Below are positions 59,885 to 64,000 of a stretch of DNA of 64,000 bases, piece after piece (positions within the stretch are counted from its first letter, which is position 1; each line of letters starts with the position of its first letter). This DNA is from JADCGM01 sp943370355 (GTDB lineage Bacteria; Pseudomonadota; Alphaproteobacteria; Sphingomonadales; Sphingomonadaceae): contig CALRQP020000017.1 in the NCBI GenBank assembly GCA_943370355.1, positions 8,187 to 72,186 on the forward strand. The letters are read 5' to 3'. The position numbers were made by a program, and so were the translations under genes. The notes under the pieces are model-generated. The model searched no databases and had not been told where the DNA came from. It saw only the letters and a list, made by a program, of their open reading frames with translations.

Positions 59885-60538
59885 CTACTTCGACGACCCC
59901 AGCACGTTGATCGTGAAGGCGATGACGCCGAGGTTGAACACGAACGCCGCGAAGCTGTGGGCGATGACGACCTTGCGCATGCGCATGTCGGTGACAGCAC
60001 AGTCCGAGGTCTGGAAGGTCATGCCGAGTGTGAAGGCGAAGTAGACGAAGTCCCAATAATGCGGCTCGGGGGTCTTCGGAAAATCGATGCCCTGCAGGTC
60101 GCCGCCGGTGCCCTTCGCATAATAGAGATGCGCATAATGCAGCGCGTAAATGGTGTTCGAGAACAGCCAGGCGAGCGTGAGGGTCACGAGGATTAACGGG
60201 ATGTTCGCCCCATCCTTGTTGCCCAGTTCCATCCCGACCGTAACGAGAATAGCGGCCATGACAGCGCCGGTCACGGCGAGGAGCACGCCGCGGTTGGCGT
60301 CGTTGGCGGCTGCGCGTGCGCGGATTTCGTCGGCATCCTCCGGCCCAGTGAGGAACAGCGGAATGAGCGACAGCAGGAAAACGGTTGCGGCGAGGTCGAA
60401 GCCGAACATGGCCGCGATGTCGAGCGGCAGGACGAACGACAGGCCTGCGGCTGCCGCAACGAGCAACGCCAGGAAGATCAGGAAACGCGGCGGCGCGATC
60501 CGGGTGCCGAGGCCCTCGGGCTTGCCGCGCTTCGCCAC
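59885..60538 (-). CDS. DUF1345-family membrane protein
   Basis: A 217-residue protein with about five hydrophobic segments. Markers of the family are the FDLAATVFLLSLIPLFL start, LTLAWLFSNTIYALHYAHLYY and DFVYFAFTLGMTFQTSDCAVT, the last with conserved Thr and Asp. Function unknown. It starts 2 bases from the end of the pyrophosphatase gene in the same direction, but the link may be only operon position. Confidence 0.9.
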   Translation of the reverse strand: MAKRGKPEGLGTRIAPPRFLIFLALLVAAAAGLSFVLPLDIAAMFGFDLAATVFLLSLIPLFLTGPEDADEIRARAAANDANRGVLLAVTGAVMAAILVTVGMELGNKDGANIPLILVTLTLAWLFSNTIYALHYAHLYYAKGTGGDLQGIDFPKTPEPHYWDFVYFAFTLGMTFQTSDCAVTDMRMRKVVIAHSFAAFVFNLGVIAFTINVLGSSK

Positions 60539-60540
60539 GC

Positions 60541-61068
60541 CTATTTACCCGCTCGGGCGATCGCGTCGAGGATCAGCTGTTCGGCCTTTTCCGGGCCTTC
60601 CCAGCCATTGATCTTCACCCATTTGCCGGGCTCCAGATCCTTATAATGGCCGAAAAAGTGCGAAATCTGCTCAATGACGATGCTGGGCAGCTCGGTGTAG
60701 GTCGCGACGCCCGAATAATAGGGATGAAGTTCGTCGACCGGGACCATCAGCAGCTTTTCGTCGCCACCCTTCTGGTCCTCGGTCATCAGCACGCCGACCG
60801 CACGGGCACGCACGACGCAGCCCGAAATGAACGGCACGCCCGATACGACGAGTGCGTCGATCGGGTCGCCATCGTCCGACAGCGTGTGCGGGATGAAGCC
60901 GTAATTGGCCGGATAGCGCATCGAGGTGTGCATGATCCGGTCGACGAACATCGCGCCCGAATCCTTGTCGATCTCATATTTGACCGGCTCGGCCCCATAG
61001 GGGATTTCGATGATCACATTGACGTCGTGCGGCGGGTTGAGCCCGATCGAAATGCGGCTGATGTCCAT
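60541..61068 (-). CDS. ppa: Inorganic pyrophosphatase
   Basis: A 175-residue family I enzyme that hydrolyses pyrophosphate to two phosphates. EIPYGAEPVKYEIDKDSGAMFVDR holds the phosphate-binding Glu and Lys, YPANYGFIPHTL is conserved, and DGDPIDALV carries the metal-binding Asp triad (about 65-70). KDLEPGKWVKINGW ends the fold. The start at 61068 is set by the family start MDISRISIGLNPP. Divergent from the SMR gene with about 60 bases between. Confidence 0.96.
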   Translation of the reverse strand: MDISRISIGLNPPHDVNVIIEIPYGAEPVKYEIDKDSGAMFVDRIMHTSMRYPANYGFIPHTLSDDGDPIDALVVSGVPFISGCVVRARAVGVLMTEDQKGGDEKLLMVPVDELHPYYSGVATYTELPSIVIEQISHFFGHYKDLEPGKWVKINGWEGPEKAEQLILDAIARAGK

Positions 61069-61129
61069 AAGGCGTCACTCTGTTAGGGTTTGGGCGGATG
61101 TAAGCGGGCGGCAGCCGAAAGGAAAGCAA

Positions 61130-61447
61130 GTGGCGTGGGTCTGGCTCATTCTCGGCGGGCTGTTCGAGGTAGGGTTCACCACCTGCCTGCGGAACGCCGA
61201 GGGCTTTCGCAATGTGCCGTGGACGCTGGCGTTCCTCGTCAGCGTGTCGCTCAGCATGGGGCTGCTCGAATATGCGGCGCGCAGCATTCCCATGGGCACG
61301 GCCTATGCGGTTTGGACGGGAATTGGCGCGCTTGGGACGGTGCTGGTCGGGATTGCCTTCTATAGCGAGCCGCTCGGGCTGGCGCGGGGGTTGCTGCTGG
61401 TTGGGTTGGTGGGGTGCATTGGCGGGCTGCGAGTGATTTCGCACTGA
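61130..61447 (+). CDS. SMR-family small multidrug or guanidinium exporter
   Basis: A 105-residue protein with four hydrophobic helices (VAWVWLILGGLFEVGF, TLAFLVSVSLSMGLLEYAA, GTAYAVWTGIGALGTVLVGIAFY, GLLLVGLVGCIGGL). Glu14 in FEVG is the proton/substrate-coupled residue of the family, and the Gly-x-Ala-Tyr-Ala-Val-Trp-x-Gly motif is intact. Guanidinium (Gdx/SugE) type is likely because of the WTGIGA context, but is not certain. GTG start with AAAGGAAAG site. Confidence 0.88.
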   Translation: MAWVWLILGGLFEVGFTTCLRNAEGFRNVPWTLAFLVSVSLSMGLLEYAARSIPMGTAYAVWTGIGALGTVLVGIAFYSEPLGLARGLLLVGLVGCIGGLRVISH

Positions 61448-61460
61448 CCTTTTTCCCTTC

Positions 61461-61589
61461 CCTCCCCCTTGAGGGGGGAGGCGACTCAAGCGCCAGCTTG
61501 AGCGGGTGGGGGTGAACAACCTCAAAGCGCGGTGTCACCCCTCCCGCCTGCGCTGGCGCGCAGTGGCCCTCCCCCTCAAGGGGAGGGGA
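61461..61589. repeat. Inverted pair of two-hairpin repeats before hisS
   Basis: A forward unit (61461-61515: CCTCCCCCTTGAGGGGGGAGG, GCGA, stem CTCAAGC/GCTTGAG, tail CGGGTGGGGGTGA) is followed after 17 bases by a reverse unit (61533-61589; tail TCACCCCTCCCG, stem CTGCGC/GCGCAG, C-rich stem ending GGGAGGGG). This family also occurs at 16934, 22270 and 44798, with a partial unit at the window end. Confidence 0.85.
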
Positions 61590-61650
61590 AGGCAGAGGTT
61601 CTCCGGCGAGGGAGTAGCGCCGCCCGCCTGCTTCGCTTAAAGCCCGCCCC

Positions 61651-62889
61651 ATGGCTGACAAGGCGCGGAGCGTGCGCGGCACGCAGGATATTTTCGGCGA
61701 GGAGGCGGCGCGGTTCGATCATGTGGTCGAGACGTTCCACCGGGTGCGCAAACTCTATGGCTTCAAGGCGGTGCATACGCCGGTGTTCGAATTCACCGAG
61801 GTGTTCGCGCGCTCGATCGGCGAGACCACCGATGTCGTCTCGAAGGAAATGTATTCGTTCGAGGACCGCGGCGGGGAGAGCCTGACGCTGCGGCCCGAAT
61901 TCACCGCCGGGATTTGCCGCGCCTATATCTCCAACGGCTGGCAGCAGCATGCGCCGCTGAAGCTCGCGACGCACGGGCCGCTGTTCCGCTACGAGCGGCC
62001 GCAGAAGGGGCGGTACCGGCAGTTCCACCAGCTGGATGCCGAGGTGCTGGGCGCGGCGGAGCCGGCAGCCGATGTCGAGGTCATCGCGCTGGCGGCGCAG
62101 GTCCTCAGCGAGCTGGGGCTCAGCGACAAGGTCGTGCTGCAGCTGAATACCGTCGGCGACGCGCCGACGCGTGAGGCGTGGCGCGCGGCGCTGATCGCGC
62201 ATTTCGGCAAGCATAAGGATGCGCTGTCGGCGGACAGCCTCGAGCGGCTCGACAAGAATCCGCTGCGGATTTTGGATAGCAAGGACGAGCGCGACAAGGC
62301 GCTGGTCGGCGATGCGCCGCGGATCGACGCCTATCTGTCGAGCGAGGCCGGGGCGTTTTTCGAGGCTGTGCGCAAGGGGCTGGATGCGGCAGGCGTCGCG
62401 TTTGAGCGCAGTGAGACGCTGGTGCGCGGGTTGGACTATTACCGCCACACTGCGTTTGAGTTCGTCACGACCCACTTGGGCAGCCAAGGCACCGTGATCG
62501 GCGGCGGGCGCTATGATGGACTGATCGAGGCGCTCGGCGGTCCGCACACGCCAGCGGTCGGCTGGGCGGGCGGGATTGAGCGGCTGGCCATGCTCGCTGA
62601 AACGCCAAGCGACGATCAGCTCGATGTTATAATGGCGGTCGAGGACGACGGGGCTTTGGAACTGGGCCTTCGGGCCGCCCGCGCCTATCGCAGTCATGGC
62701 CTCGCAACCGAGATGATCGCATCGGGTTCGCCCCGGAAGCGATATGACAAGGCTACAAAGGTTGCCGCAAAGGTGTTGGTGTCCGTGCGGCTGGACGCTG
62801 GCGAGCCAGCCATAAATACGCGGGCAGCGCTCGATGGCCCAGAGCACAGGCTGGTGAAAGACATAACAGAGAAACTGCGCAGCCTGTGA
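61651..62889 (+). CDS. hisS: Histidyl-tRNA synthetase
   Basis: A 412-residue class II synthetase that charges tRNA-His. Motif 1 region VRGTQDIFGEEAARF, TLRPEFTAGICRAY, FRYERPQKGRYRQFHQLDAEVLG (motif 2) and LVRGLDYYRHTAFEF are all intact, with GGGRYDGL for motif 3. The last ~100 residues, the anticodon-binding domain, are more divergent, and the DNA from about 62590 has more A/T-ending codons, including ATA, than the rest of the gene. prfA follows with a 4-base overlap (GTGA). Confidence 0.95.
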   Translation: MADKARSVRGTQDIFGEEAARFDHVVETFHRVRKLYGFKAVHTPVFEFTEVFARSIGETTDVVSKEMYSFEDRGGESLTLRPEFTAGICRAYISNGWQQHAPLKLATHGPLFRYERPQKGRYRQFHQLDAEVLGAAEPAADVEVIALAAQVLSELGLSDKVVLQLNTVGDAPTREAWRAALIAHFGKHKDALSADSLERLDKNPLRILDSKDERDKALVGDAPRIDAYLSSEAGAFFEAVRKGLDAAGVAFERSETLVRGLDYYRHTAFEFVTTHLGSQGTVIGGGRYDGLIEALGGPHTPAVGWAGGIERLAMLAETPSDDQLDVIMAVEDDGALELGLRAARAYRSHGLATEMIASGSPRKRYDKATKVAAKVLVSVRLDAGEPAINTRAALDGPEHRLVKDITEKLRSL

Positions 62890-63959
62890 CCATCCCCGCC
62901 CAACGTATCGCACAGATCGAGTCCCGCCACGCCGAACTGTCGGCGGAAATGGCGCGGCCGGACCTGCCGGCCGAGCGCTTCGTACAGCTGTCGAAGGATT
63001 ATGCCGAGATCAACGCCGTGGCCGAGGCGGCGAAGGCGGTGCGGTTGTTGCGCGAGGAGGAGGCGAGCCTTCGCGCCATCCCGGCCGATGACGAGATGCG
63101 CGAGCTGGCCGATATGGAATTGGCCGAGATCGCCGAGAAGCTGCCCGCAGCCGAACGCGCGTTGCAACTGATGCTGCTCCCCAAGGACGCCGCTGACGAG
63201 CGGTCAGCGATCCTCGAAATCCGCGCCGGGACCGGCGGCGACGAGGCGGCGCTGTTCGCGGGTGACCTGTTCCGCATGTACCAGCGCTATGCCGAGGGGC
63301 AGGGCTGGCGCGTCGAGCTGATGTCCGCCTCGGCCAGCGACGTCGGCGGCTTCAAGGAAGTCATCGCCAATGTCAGCGGTGCCGGCGTGTTCGCACGGTT
63401 GAAGTTCGAAAGCGGCGTTCACCGCGTGCAGCGTGTGCCCGCGACCGAAACGCAGGGGCGCATCCACACCTCGGCGGCGACAGTCGCCGTGCTGCCCGAG
63501 GCCGAGGAGGTCGATGTGCAGATCGACGAGGCACGCGACCTGCGCATCGATGTGTTCCGCTCCTCGGGGCCGGGCGGCCAGTCGGTCAACACGACCGACT
63601 CCGCCGTGCGCATCACCCACCTGCCCACGGGTCTCGTCGTCATCCAGCAGGACGAGAAATCGCAGCACAAGAACAAGGCCAAGGCGCTGAAGGTGCTGCG
63701 GTCGCGGCTGTATGAGGCCGAGCGCGAGAAACTGGCGTCGGCCCGGTCAGCAGATCGGAAGTCGATGGTTGGGAGCGGGGACCGGTCGGAGCGAATCCGG
63801 ACGTACAATTTCCCGCAGAGCCGGGTGACGGATCACCGCATCAACCTGACGACGCACCGGCTGGATGAGATTTTGGCCGGGCCGGGGCTGGAGGAATTGG
63901 TCGGGGCGTTGATCGCAGAAGATCAGGCGGAACGCCTGGCGGCGCTGGATGCGGGATAA
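62886..63959 (+). CDS. prfA: Peptide chain release factor 1
   Basis: A 357-residue release factor that ends translation at UAA and UAG. The codon-reading PxT motif is in HRVQRVPATETQGRIH, and the catalytic GGQ in RSSGPGGQSVNTTDSAVRI, followed by QQDEKSQHKNKAKALKVL. The GTG start lies in the hisS stop, indicating translational coupling. An expected partner, prmC, would follow but is not in the window; the last bases are a repeat unit. Confidence 0.96.
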   Translation: MTIPAQRIAQIESRHAELSAEMARPDLPAERFVQLSKDYAEINAVAEAAKAVRLLREEEASLRAIPADDEMRELADMELAEIAEKLPAAERALQLMLLPKDAADERSAILEIRAGTGGDEAALFAGDLFRMYQRYAEGQGWRVELMSASASDVGGFKEVIANVSGAGVFARLKFESGVHRVQRVPATETQGRIHTSAATVAVLPEAEEVDVQIDEARDLRIDVFRSSGPGGQSVNTTDSAVRITHLPTGLVVIQQDEKSQHKNKAKALKVLRSRLYEAEREKLASARSADRKSMVGSGDRSERIRTYNFPQSRVTDHRINLTTHRLDEILAGPGLEELVGALIAEDQAERLAALDAG

Positions 63960-63966
63960 CGAAAAT

Positions 63967-64000
63967 CCTCCCCCGCAGGGGGAGGGGGACCGCGAAGCGG
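63967..64000 (+). repeat. Partial two-hairpin repeat unit at the window end
   Basis: CCTCCCCC / GGGGGAGG with loop GCA forms the first stem, and CCGC / GCGG with loop GAA the second, cut by the window edge. The pattern matches other family units in forward orientation, just after prfA. Its expected inverted partner would lie outside the window. Confidence 0.65.

Overview
The window is about 66% GC and almost fully coding. Gene content points to an alphaproteobacterium, most likely of the order Sphingomonadales: sdhCDAB, rpoZ-infA, YqgE/AlgH, a TonB-dependent receptor of sphingomonad style, an NnrU-like protein, and one textbook EcfG-type promoter. The order-level call is inference from gene content and style, not from a database search. 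No rRNA, tRNA, CRISPR array, prophage or insertion sequence was recognised.

Layout. 1-5514 holds the succinate dehydrogenase genes, but sdhCDA and sdhB are separated by a VapBC-type module, an opposing lldD-like gene and a DUF1902/HicA pair. 5521-15049 carries an alpha-glucosidase, a POT peptide transporter followed by two secreted amidohydrolases, an NnrU-like protein, a tandem SDR pair and an unknown beta-rich protein. 15204-16108 (minus) is rpoZ, a 55-residue orphan and infA. 16299-23000 holds a pseudouridine synthase, OsmC and hydrolase, a small secreted protein with a cytochrome b561 and a membrane LuxR-type protein, a soluble HisKA_2 kinase and a cyclophilin. 22412-30930 is mostly metabolic: thiolase, enoyl-CoA hydratase, leuB, asd, two GFA proteins and a MASE1-PAS-GGDEF cyclase. 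30993-41024 holds an M2 peptidase, a chaperone-usher pilus operon with spore-coat-U pilins, a peroxiredoxin and a TonB receptor. 41174-53963 holds AlgH, TauE/SafE, MerR, an ABC exporter beside a TetR gene with a large palindrome, a Fur-box-linked bfd-bfr operon, and an amino acid permease. 54106-63959 holds a stress protein, DUF885, glutathione peroxidase, a DEAD-box helicase, pyrophosphatase, an SMR protein, hisS and prfA.

Working together. Most genes sit in short operons joined by 4-nt ATGA or GTGA overlaps, which suggests translational coupling. The best-supported control sites are a GGAAC-N16-CGTT promoter before the DUF1328 gene, a 14/19 Fur box before bfd-bfr, a 30-bp palindrome at the start of the TetR gene, and a stem that would cover the vapB ribosome binding site.

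The most unusual structure lies between genes. A GC-rich two-hairpin repeat occurs at five places, as an inverted pair at each of the four complete loci; one copy contains a precisely placed 63-bp segment that folds as a three-way junction. A second repeat family, with TGTCATCCCGG arms, occurs twice.
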